A stretch of DNA of 64,000 nucleotides, taken from the NCBI RefSeq assembly GCF_001039355.2, contig NW_019775658.1, positions 233,419 through 297,418 on the forward strand, given 5' to 3'. A program made the translations under genes and the position numbers. The stretch comes from Lingula anatina (lineage: Eukaryota > Brachiopoda > Lingulata > Lingulida > Lingulidae). Below are positions 52,789 to 63,033 of this stretch, one piece after another; the stretch's first letter is position 1, and each line of letters starts with the position of its first letter. The notes beneath the pieces were generated by a model, which saw only the letters and a list, made by a program, of their open reading frames with translations, ran no database searches and was not told where the DNA came from.

Positions 52789-53002
52789 AAGTCATCATTT
52801 GCGTTGGCGATGGCGTTTAGTTGTGTCTTTAAGAGTTATAGATATGTCCTAAATGGATAATAGACGCAGTTTCAACTCATAATATAGAGGCGCTTATTGT
52901 TACCTATAGATGGAAAATAAAATTTATTGGGCGTTTGGGTGGATGTATTTTATTATGCGAATATGATGACACTCATCGGTAGAAACCTTGACTACGTACA
53001 CT

Positions 53003-53005
<3 letters not shown>

Positions 53006-53041
<36 letters not shown>
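53006..53041. repeat. (GA)n microsatellite
   Basis: About 18 uninterrupted GA units. Confidence 0.97.
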
Positions 53042-53046
<5 letters not shown>

Positions 53047-53500
53047 AGGCCCATTTTAGAATACGCCCCTAAACGTGTGTATCTTATCCAAAGCATACCA
53101 CTGCGACAAAGCCGAAACGAAAAGAAAACTGACAAACTCACGACGTCTCTGCAGAAAACATTTTTTAGTCTTAACTAAACGAGATTGGAGAAGTGTACTT
53201 CCATAAAACTTTTAATACAGTGGAAAGGTGCATAGTTTATACTGGCTATTATGAAAAAATGCGATCAATACTCGTTTTCGTGTTATGTAGCACACTGAGA
53301 GAAATGGCATAGACATGATCTACATGTAGGTATTCCATCTTATGATAAGCTGTCTTGTTTTAATTGATTTTGCAGTGTTCGGCCATAATATTATTATCAC
53401 AATTTTCTTTCGTAATTTTGTTTTGCAGTTACTATGGCCTAACGCCATGTCCTGTAACTACGGTACAGTTTACCCTTAGTTTTATATAATACAATATATT

Positions 53501-53685
53501 TAAACCAAGTATAAATCAATTATCGAGGGTGAAAATGTAGTGGTTGGTTAAGGATATTTTTCTTTCAGTGCTGAATGTTTTACTATATAATGAGCTTAAA
53601 CCAGGTGTTAATCAATTATCGAGGGTGAAAATATAATGGTTGGTTAAGAGTATTTTTCTTTCAATGCTGAATGTTGTACTGCAAT
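53501..53685. repeat. 96-bp tandem duplication
   Basis: Unit starts at 53501 (TAAACCAAGT) and 53597 (TAAACCAGGT). Both copies contain CAATTATCGAGGGTGAAAAT, TGGTTGGTTAAG and TATTTTTCTTTCA. About ten differences, so older than the 67-bp duplication nearby. Confidence 0.9.
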
Positions 53686-54658
53686 GCGCCGTACTCTCCA
53701 ATGTCTTCAAGTGATATAATTGTCAAAGGTATTTGAACCGGCCAATTGTTGTTTATTCCTATAAGTTCCCTGTGCTTTTCTTGCATGGGGCATTTAAGCA
53801 AGACTGAGAATATGGTTTAAGTTGTTATATAATTGTACTTGATGCAGACATTCAGTTCGTCAGGCTGTTGGTTTTGCTCATCACCAACCGAAGCAAACAA
53901 AGCATCCAGTTTTCCCTTTGAACAATTTTGGCTCTCAACCTGTCTGATAATTCCCAAGCCAACTGATAACTTAAGAACAAATGGAGACTTCGTACGAGAA
54001 ATGATGTTTCTCGAACACTTGCAGAATTTTGGCATTTTTTATGTTTTTCAATTTCTCTCTCGTTGGTGCCAAGAGTGCTTGGGTATTATTATTTACGCTG
54101 TTTTCCACATGTATATAATTGTGCAGTACCCATCTCCTTGTAGCATTAGTGAACTTTGATTAAGCTTTTTTTAACTTGCTCCAGCGGCATACCAGATACA
54201 TGTACATGTAGGTCCTTAATTCGTCGAAAGAAAATATATTTGGGGAAACTCGTGCTCATATTTGGTCCCATGTGTTATTTCTTTATCACATAATACATTA
54301 ATCAATGTCAAAATGACATTTTTATAGATTAAGCCACGATGATGTTTCTCAGGCATACTATAGTACCATCTAGGCATGGGCAGCTTTAGCAGGTAACTTA
54401 CATGTATTAAAACTAAATCCCTAAGCTTCTTGTATAATGGTGAACGGATTAGATATGCGTAGTGAACAGACATGAAGAGCACGGTGAATATTCGTGAACA
54501 AGTAAGACTTTTAAAATGTGTAATTTGCAAGCGCCAAGTTTACCACTGGGACAAAAAGATAGAAAACAAAGTGGGCAGAACGCAAGGAAGATAATGATGT
54601 GCCCATAAAAACTGTTTACATATGTAAATACAGTGAGGTTAAATCGAGAGAAGGATTT

Positions 54659-54713
54659 ATTTTATTTTATTTTATTTTTGAAAGGTAATTGATGTGTCGG
54701 ATAGGTGCATGTA
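54659..54713 (+). repeat. Shared about 46-bp element, copy 2
   Basis: Same TATTTTTGAAAGGTAATTGA and TGTGTCGGATAGGTGCATGT core as 52737-52788, also preceded by a TTTTA-rich tract. Two direct copies 1.9 kb apart suggest either a dispersed repeat end or the two ends of one insertion. Confidence 0.85.
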
Positions 54714-55704
54714 TATACCAGTGAAATAAAAAAAGGTTTATGTATATCACCCCCCCAAAAAAATGATGAAGATAATGCTAATAATAATAATAGTGATAGA
54801 CATGTACATATAAATAATACTTGTGCTCACCCAGCCTAAAACTGAATCTGCCAGTGAATACTAATAAATGGAGCTTTTAAGTCGCTAGATCGTCAGGTTT
54901 CCTCTAATTAATTGGCGCAGCCTGTTGAGCTCTTACGATAATGGTTAGCACACCCGAGGAGACACTGTGGGATTGATACATATACCAGTATCTTTCGTGT
55001 CTCCCATTAAAGCTCCGCCATTCATTAACCTGCGGCATTTCTGGGAAGGGCTTTACAAATGGCTAGTCGCGTTACATGTATGTTTGGAACACATACCGAT
55101 AATTCAGTACATTACAGTCCCTTACGGTGTATCTAGGGCAGTAGGGTACCGTGCCTTTGGCGCCAATTATAGGTGGCGCCACCGAAATGTTTCCATCAAC
55201 CTTTTACTTTTATCTCCTGAAAATCGAGAATCTGTGCTTTTTCAATTGAATTACAGGTAAAGCCATGTCTTAAAAACAAGAGTCAGACATTAAGAAACGG
55301 ACTAACTTTTATATAGCCTGCCTTGAATTGAGGTTATTGACGTCGGGTTTCCTGGAGCCGACATATAATATCTTATGCATTTATTTATTAACGTACATAC
55401 CGGTATATTTCGGTCATTCCCACTCCAAATGTGCACGTGGTCAACGGTACTTGGCGTTCAGGTCGACGCATTTGTCATATCCTAAGCATGATCCAGTGAT
55501 CAATATATAAACATATGCGATTAAATTTCTAAATTTGTATACAATGTTCTGAGGCTAAGTGAAGGAATGTGACGCTTCTGCGCTTATGTTGTAATTATTT
55601 TGATTTTGTTTTAGTTTGAAATTATATATTTCTTATGTGTGTTCTGCTCGCTATACGATATTGTACACATACAGTTATAATAAAATAATAACAATACTAC
55701 TTTA

Positions 55705-55745
<41 letters not shown>

Positions 55746-55914
55746 GGTAGCTCAACCTACAAGTATGGCCTTTGACCTGAAGGTCCATGACGCCACAATA
55801 TTTGAGGAAATTCTCTTAGTTGTTTCAAAAACCAATCCCCGCGCCATGCTTTACATAAAAAAACGAACGTTGCTTTCCACCCTTTTTATACTCTGCATTT
55901 ATTTTTCTTTACAG
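54714..55914. other. Region upstream of the GPCR coding exon
   Basis: Contains an (ACT)n microsatellite (55704-55745) and ends in a strong acceptor (TTTTTCTTTACAG, AG at 55913-55914). A 5'-UTR exon and the promoter of the GPCR must lie further upstream; I cannot place them. The open frame 54967-55260 has no recognised domain. Confidence 0.5.
55704..55745. repeat. (ACT)n microsatellite
   Basis: About 14 ACT units. Confidence 0.97.
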
Positions 55915-55935
55915 TAAGGCCAGTGAGAACACAGC

Positions 55936-57204
55936 ATGAATGGTAGCCAGTTGCTCTTACCGCGTCTGGCTAGAATGTGGCGGGGAGACGTCGACGTCAC
56001 CAATAGTTCTTGGTGCTACGGCTTGTCGCCATGCCTCGCTGCGGGAGATTATGGGTTACAGGCGCCGGTCAACCCTGCAGATGACGTCGAAATCAATGCG
56101 ATCAGGGATGCTGATTATGAAGAATTCTACACAATGGCGCAGCAAATCACAGGGTTGTATCTGTACCCTATAATATGTATCCTAGGACTTACAGGAAACA
56201 TGCTGTCTATTATTGTCATGGCCCAGAGCAAGTTACAGACGTCCACTAACGTGTATCTGGCTGCGCTGGCCTGCTCGGACTCCATTAAACTATTGAACGA
56301 TCTTTTATACTTTATCGTAATACTGTTAATGAAGATTGACCCAGTGATTGCCAATGCGCTTTACGGTCATTTGTATCCTTACGCTCACTTTGTATTCAAC
56401 GTGGCCATGTGCAACACGGCCTGGCTGACTGTATCGGTCACCGTGGAGAGGTATGTCTACGTGTGTTTCCCGACACGAGCGAAGACGCTGTGCACCGTCA
56501 GACTGGCAAGGAAGGTCTGCGCATGCGTGTTCGTTGTCATGACTGGTTTAGCTATCCCCAACGCGTTACGTTACAAAACAGTGGAGATAATAGACGCTAA
56601 GACCAATGTCACGACGCTGGACGTAGTTGTGACGGCGTTATGGAAGGATGACACTTTTAAAATCGTGTTCACTTGGGTGCAGAACCTCACAAGGTCTGTT
56701 ATTCCACTCCTTGTGCTAGCAGTGTTCAATGCATCAATCATCCAAGTGCTGCGCCGCTCGCGCGCCAACCGTAAAGTGCCTGCAAGGAAGCGTATTACGG
56801 TGATGCTGGTGTGCATTGTGTTCGTATTTCTCATCTGTGTCACACCTGATGCAATCCTGTCCACGTTCTTTGGCTTTGGCTACAACGAGGCCAGTTTCGT
56901 TGTGCGCGGCATCCGGGAGTATACAGACACTTTACTCGCAGTGAACAGCGCCATCAATTTTCTCCTCTACTGTACCTTTAACAAAATATTCAGGCTCAAT
57001 TTTATGCTCATATTTTGCAGACGGTGTTACATCGACAATAAACATTCCGACGTATCCAGGTTTAATAAACTGAAATTTAGTAAAGAATTGTCCGGGAAGA
57101 TTTCTTGTACCTTGAAGGGCTCGACCATAATCTGTGCCAAAACGACTGATTCACGAAGACCATGTTTCAGAAGCAGCTCAGGCGACAAAGGGACCTTAGT
57201 ATGA
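55936..57204 (+). CDS. Class A G protein-coupled receptor, FMRFamide-receptor-like
   Basis: 422 residues, one complete coding exon. The start is supported by an in-frame TGA 12 bases upstream (55924), an A at -3 and a 5'-UTR acceptor at 55914. The N-terminus (about 70 residues) has NGS and NSS glycosylation sites and no signal peptide. Seven membrane spans: TM1 with GN at 87-88, TM2 with LACSD (Asp-115), TM3 ending in ERY (171-173), TM4 about 193-210, TM5 about 243-268 with a Pro, TM6 with CVTP (301-304, a CWxP variant) and TM7 with NSAINFLLY (337-345, an NPxxY variant). A Cys-rich, basic tail (FCRRCY) may be palmitoylated. The LTVSVTVERYVYVC segment and the overall layout resemble the FMRFamide-receptor/GPR139-like peptide receptors expanded in lophotrochozoans. 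There is no Cys at the usual TM3 start nor in the second extracellular loop. The ligand is unknown; signalling from the plasma membrane through G proteins is inferred from family. Confidence 0.93.
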   Translation: MNGSQLLLPRLARMWRGDVDVTNSSWCYGLSPCLAAGDYGLQAPVNPADDVEINAIRDADYEEFYTMAQQITGLYLYPIICILGLTGNMLSIIVMAQSKLQTSTNVYLAALACSDSIKLLNDLLYFIVILLMKIDPVIANALYGHLYPYAHFVFNVAMCNTAWLTVSVTVERYVYVCFPTRAKTLCTVRLARKVCACVFVVMTGLAIPNALRYKTVEIIDAKTNVTTLDVVVTALWKDDTFKIVFTWVQNLTRSVIPLLVLAVFNASIIQVLRRSRANRKVPARKRITVMLVCIVFVFLICVTPDAILSTFFGFGYNEASFVVRGIREYTDTLLAVNSAINFLLYCTFNKIFRLNFMLIFCRRCYIDNKHSDVSRFNKLKFSKELSGKISCTLKGSTIICAKTTDSRRPCFRSSSGDKGTLV

Positions 57205-60200
57205 AATGTAAAAGATCGGTTTCTGCATGGATAAAATCCTGGCAAATGCATGAGTCGCCCCCTAGCAGTTGAAAAATACAACTGTATTTTACAAATGGTT
57301 TTATATTTTATATTCGTTGCAGCTGACGATACAATGAAACGACTGGCTAGAATCGTGCCACAGATCTCCACGTTATTTATTTATTTATTATTATTATTAT
57401 TATTATTTTGTATTAAGCACAATCAATGTTAAGATTCACACGACTTATCCCCATTAATTTTGTCATGATGGGTCATTTATTTGGGAATTCGAAACCCCAT
57501 TCTGTTCAAACTTTGTACTTCATATTACATTTACAAGCAACAATATTCCGTGTATATTCAAAAACTGACAATATGATTTATGGCGGTTTCGCCATGAATT
57601 GTTGAGTTTATTTTACATCTTTTGGTAGAACGCTTACACACAAGGGCATTTCGGTTGCATGTCGATTTACTGATTGTTCAAGTCTTTAATCTGCTCAGTA
57701 GCACCTGCACCCTATCAGTACATGTATATACAGTACATTTATTAGACAGCACATGTCGTAGTGTGGTTCACATCGATTGAAATTACACGGATAGGTGCAG
57801 GGCCACAGATATGTTTTTCACTAGATATTCACATATATTTTTCTGTCTAATTCTGTGCACGTTTCTGTATTGTGTCAATACAGATTATTTACCCGGAAAT
57901 GACGTCATCACCCAGCTGGCCTCTGGGAGAGATAATAATATTATATTCTTATAAAAAATGAGGCCACAAGATGGAGCACCTCTTTCTTTCCTCTTATTAA
58001 AGCAGAAGTATCAAGTTCAGTACATGTAGCTGATTTTTACCCACCAGTATAGCACTAGCACTAGCTACGGTGTACCTTTATATTGCATGTACTAGTGTAT
58101 GTAGGTACACTTCCTTTCAAGTTGAGAAGCGATATTGCTCGGGCTTAATTTGTTTTTGTTAATTGGTGCAATTATTTGATGGCAGAACTATTGCGCGCGT
58201 AAAAGATCATTTCAAAAAGTGTAATTATTTCAGCATTCAAAAACAGGAAGAAGAGTTGTCATTTGAATTCATCTCAAATCTACCTCAAATATGGCAACTG
58301 GCTGGCGTTTTAAGAAGTACCGGGGGTAAACTGTTGTTCAGAAGGGTTCTCACCCTTAATAAAATACATGTCTTTCGTTACAAACTTCAAATTTTCTTTT
58401 ATGCACAGCTGTATCATTGCAGATACATGTCTTTAATCGCTAAATATGCAAATGAAAGACCAGCTAGGGTTTATTGCAGGTCAGGTCTCATCTATTTGAC
58501 AGACTACTTTTATAGTAGCCAAGCCACATGTTACAGTTTCTATTTGCATATCCCCAACACTCGTAACTTTATTTGGAACTGTCATCCGTTGACATGCACG
58601 CATATTTGACCTAGACAATTTCAATGGTCACTGATTACTGCAACGAAAAAAGAAGCAAAAATATCAACAATGTTATAGCTTCAAAAACCTATAACATTGT
58701 TAAAGATTCAAATTTTCGAGGTTGTGACAACCATTTTGAGCAATAGTGTACTTTTTGTGTGAGGAATATTAGACCTTAATAAACCATAAGTATAAAGCTA
58801 CGTAAACCATTTAGCGATTTCAGATTCATAGCCAGAATATTTTTGTAATGCTTACAATGTACGCTTATTGCGTTTTGCTGTGACAAAAAAACAAGATGTG
58901 TCGTAAATGCCAAAACATGTACGTACTTGCAATGATCAAGAATAAAATGCAACGAAATTTGAGTCCGTTCAGCAGAGTTTTATTCAAAAACATATCTTGA
59001 TAATATAAATGAATTTGGATATAACCACCATGGGACAGTAAAATGATACGGTGGAATGAGAATGATTCTAATGTTATCCTTGCTAAATACACGGTCGCTC
59101 ATATACATTATGTACTGTATACATACATTATATTTTGAACTAAATATAATATAATTTAGCAGTTTTCAGTAGAATATGCATCTTAGATGCACCCGTTTTG
59201 ACAACGTACATTTTTTGGCACGACACACGTTTCACGAAACCGTCGCAAATGATTGACAACTATGGGTGTGAAATTTTACCAATTGTACACAAAGACGTGT
59301 CGACACACAGAATGTATTTTATTTTGGGGATAACGGTCCCAGTGATGTGAAACCATGAGGGTTTATTAACACTTCATTCGTTGAATAAAATACTTGTTGT
59401 TACACATAATGCGTTTTGTCATTGAAGACTACCACAGTCCTTTACAGTAGGACATAAGTCTGTTTTTACACTTTAAACCCTAACTCAAACAAACTCAAAC
59501 ACTAACACGAGATATTCGTGAAGTTTTTTTTTTTTTTTTGCTTTTTTTAAAGTGCACTTCAACAAGCTAAGTGAAACGAGTCTGCCCCCTCTCCCCCATC
59601 CTTAAAATTCGAATTCCTTGTAGCCATCATTAATCTTAATGTTATAAACTTTCTTAAATGTAAATGGCCCCATACAGTTGTGTGTACTATCTTCCTATAG
59701 AATAATGGAAAAATAAAAAAAAGGAAGAGATGATCTGATATAAAAGAGATATTTTATTTTTGTCTGCTTTAGGTTACAGCCAACAACATTCATGGTGACA
59801 AAATTCATCACGTCGTGATTTAGGGATCATCCATCATCTGCACAAGTCTACGTATACATGTACTTCAGAGAGTTCAAAGCTAAAAATGATGACGTTTGAC
59901 AGCAATTTGCATAATCATTTTTATTATTTGTCAAAAGAGAATATTAACCCCCCCCCCCACACACACACACCCGAACACTCACACACAAACCAACATACGA
60001 TTTATAGACTTGAGCAAATGATGATAAAATGGATAACTCCGTAGTAATTTTACCAAAAAAAAAATTATTACAAAAATCTCTATTAGGTCGGTGTGCATTT
60101 TTGACTAAGGGATGGTGAGGTCTTTTTAATATAATTTTATGTTTAAAAATTACATTTAACGGGAGCAATTGCGGGGATAGCTAATTAACGGGAGCAGAAG

Positions 60201-61539
60201 CCATTATCGTAGCTTAAAGGTCGCGGTAGGGACACTGGGGTCCCCATCATCATATTTCAATGAACACTGATGCTCGGTCAAGCGAAGTTCAAATTGGGGG
60301 GAAGGGGCAATGAAAACAGTAGTATCGTCCAGATTAACCGGAACGATTGTATCTACTATATGCCAGCCCCTGGCCAACCATTGAGCAAACACAGCGATAC
60401 TTAGCACTCCTTTCTGTCTCCCTTGAGACACCTGTGATTTTTTGAGAGCACTTTATACACGTCCTGGCGCAAGTCACTCTGCAAATAAGCAAGAGCTGCA
60501 GAAAAGTCCTCTTTGAAAAGACGGTTAAATTTCTATGAGAGTCAGACATAGGTCAAAGATGCGTCTTCAGTAAGTGAAATATCGACTCATGTCTGCACCC
60601 TCGTTATTGCAATATTACCGTATTCACAAAAAAAGCTTCTTAGAATAAATAGTTTAAGTTAGGAAAGTTCACGTGAAGAAAATTGAAAAAGTCTGTCATG
60701 TTGGTTCACATTTTTGTTTCATAATTTAGTTATATTATTTTAAAAATAATAAATTTATTGGGAGGAAAGGAGGATCCGTGGTGGCCGCGCATACGCGGTT
60801 GCTAGTAGACCTTAATCACGTACGCACAAGTGCTAGTAGAGCATGTTATACAATTGCGGGGATAGCTAATTAAATAACGGAGCCCATATGACCCTAGGGG
60901 TCATCTATGGTCCACTAATTTTTCGCGATACGGCCACGTGAACATATGAACCGACTACTGATCAGTGTCCAGTCGAAGCTACGACCAGCGAAGACGACAG
61001 GTAAAAGAGAACCTTGTTGGTAAGTACGAAAACGCCTCCCACCACCCAACCCCTTGACACCAGAACCGAGAATGGGTAAGCATCATTTATTATACAACAA
61101 ATTAATAACTGTCAATTAAATATGAATAAGAATGGCGTTTCACATACAACCCACCTTATGCTATTATTATTATCAGTTTACCGTAAAGGAATGCACAGAT
61201 ATATATGTATATATATGTATATATAGGCATAGTATGATAACAATTTAAAAATTCTGGCGCGGCCGGCTCACGACTCCTATCCTCCAATACTTAAAGGATA
61301 TTCGTAAACATCCTATAAACTGATAATTGGCATAACCGAGCTATTTCGGACAATAAATACGGGTATCGTTTATCGATTTTGGCAATTTCACGATTCTGCG
61401 AGTTTATTATCGCCATGCCTTATCGAGGACATGTCAGTTGATACCATTGACCGGGTTTCTAGGTTGGACTGTGTTCTCGATAGAAGTTATCATACCAGCA
61501 GGATCTATCTATCATAGCGGGGTTCTTGCTTAAGCTACT
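57205..61539. other. 3' region of the GPCR and downstream intergenic DNA
   Basis: Contains a (TTA)n tract (57376-57407), candidate poly(A) signals ATTAAA near 57997 and AATAAA at 58358-58363, a 13-bp inverted repeat (58666-58701), poly-T (59526-59540) and C-run/(CA)n (59948-59972). The 148-codon frame 58163-58609 lacks recognisable domains and may be 3' UTR. Confidence 0.5.
58666..58701. repeat. Perfect inverted repeat, 13-bp arms
   Basis: AACAATGTTATAG and CTATAACATTGTT separated by 10 bases. Could fold as a hairpin in RNA; no other feature around it. Confidence 0.9.
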
Positions 61540-62460
61540 CTTACAACCGGTCGTGCGTGCTTCTACGAGCGGTTTGCGTGCAAAAAATTGGCCAAGTAGT
61601 AAGATACACGCACGTCGAACGTACTTTTTTTGGTGGACGCAAACACGACGCAAAGCACGCAGCGCGAAAACTGGCCGGCCAGTTTTTCGCTACGACCTGT
61701 CTGCGACAACTATAACGCCTGGAGCACGCTGGTAGCACGCAAGACCAAAGCACTGAGTAAGTGCACTAGGCGTGCGTGTAACGCAGGAAAAGCATGCAGA
61801 AATTCCGGGGTATTTTACCACGAAGACGTACTTACCACGCAAGAGACTCGTACGTTCAGCTTGCTTTCAATGTACGTGTTAACAAAAAGGGGAGTGAGCG
61901 CATTTCCTCCGTGCGTTTATCTTACTTCCAAAGTGCGTGGCCAGTACTACTACCATACTTGTGAAGTGCGTCACACTAAGACGACGCACGTGCCGAGCAC
62001 GATAAAAGTGCAGGCGATCCCGAGCAACCACTGCAAGCATTGTGTCACGATCTTCGGCCTCCTTTAGCATTAGCAGCTGTAGAAGTCGATGGCGCATCCT
62101 TCTTGGAAGTGCCATTTTGGAAGCCAAAACAGTGAATGATATAGAGACTCGGTGCTCCCTTTTATATTATTTTGATTATCCGTGCGTTCCACTTCCGTGC
62201 TTATTACGTTTCTCTTACTTCGTAAGTACCATTTCTGAAAACGTACGCTTCACTTGCAATACACGTAAGGTTATCTCACTCACTGTGTGCGACACAAGTA
62301 CAGACCGTACGTGCTCCTTACTTCTTCCTACTTCCAAAAAAAGGCGTACAGACCACTTGCGGGCCCCACGTTTAGAGCACGACACACCTACTCATAAAGT
62401 ACTTACTACTTCGTCCGCTGCGATTTAATTTTCATCCTGCGACAACGCTACGTCTGACAA
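61540..62460. mobile_element. CpG-rich repeat block, probable decayed DNA transposon
   Basis: About 900 bp much richer in GC and CpG than its surroundings and packed with GTGCGT, ACGCAC, CGTACG and ACTTACTT words on both strands. At its left part is a near-perfect palindrome GCGAAAACTGGCC / GGCCAGTTTTTCGC (61664-61690). It contains the possible coding remnant at 61879-62127 (minus). The block ends close to a MITE family 1 copy. Outer ends and target duplications not identified. Confidence 0.45.
61975..62127 (-). pseudogene. Possible N-terminal remnant of a transposase-like protein
   Basis: The minus frame from ATG at 62127 encodes a basic, leucine- and arginine-rich start (PRRMRHRLLQLLMLKEAEDR, VVARDRLHFYRARHVRR) that looks protein-like for about 50 codons. 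It then runs into the GTGCGT-rich repeat and stops at 61879. Similar basic, helical leaders occur in PIF/Harbinger proteins, but I cannot confirm this one. Confidence 0.22.
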
Positions 62461-62486
62461 GAACTCCGAGGACGCACGATCTCTAA

Positions 62487-63030
62487 AACCCCCTTTACAC
62501 TGAACNACACATCATAGAATATTTGAATCCGTTTTCAAATGACGCATTCTGCAAAAAGTTCTGACAATTAATTCATCTTGTAAAAAAAGGCAAAATATTC
62601 GTTTTATAATAACCTAAAAATGGATCTTTTCATGAATTTTAGGGGAAAAAACAATCGGAGGCTGATATGAGACCACTGTTGCCCTTAGAATTCCTGTCTG
62701 GTGAAAAATACCTCAGCACGGCCCCGTTTGAGAGTGAAAAAAAATATGTTCTACGTGCCGAACACTGGACGATCTTTGAGTTTTCATTCTGCAACCAAAG
62801 CGATGCTTGTGCCTCCTTTCTACGACCGCGGCGATGCTTGTGCGTCCTCTCTGCGACCACGGCGATGCTTGTGCGTCCTTTCTGCGTCCATTGAGCGACC
62901 ATCCTCCATCGCGTTCTCTCTGCGATTGTTTTAAACATGCTTAAAACTTCGCGGCGTCCATGGCGTCCTCGGCGATGCTTGAACGTTCTTTTTGCGACCT
63001 TAGCGATCACCGTCCAGTGTAAAGGGGGTT
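62487..63030 (-). mobile_element. MITE family 1, copy 4 (about 544 bp) with internal 31-bp repeats
   Basis: Both ends are AACCCCCTTTACACTG, flanked by TAA at 62484-62486 and 63031-63033. Orientation as copy 3: CGGCCCCGTTTGAGAGTGAA, then ATTCTGCAACCAAAGCGATG. The unit GCGATGCTTGTGCGTCCTTT plus CTGCGACC is repeated at 62800, 62831 and 62862 (period 31) and again, diverged, at 62972. An N at 62506 sits 20 bases inside the left end, so the internal length and left part may be misassembled. Confidence 0.85.
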
Positions 63031-63033
63031 TAA

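Noticed and set aside
58163-58609. 148-codon plus-strand open frame downstream of the GPCR
   Set aside because: No recognisable family, no good initiation context and it contains an AATAAA; more likely 3' UTR or intergenic.
61630-62067. 145-codon plus-strand open frame
   Set aside because: Lies inside the CpG-rich GTGCGT repeat block, where low stop-codon density keeps several frames open at once; it overlaps the better minus-strand candidate.
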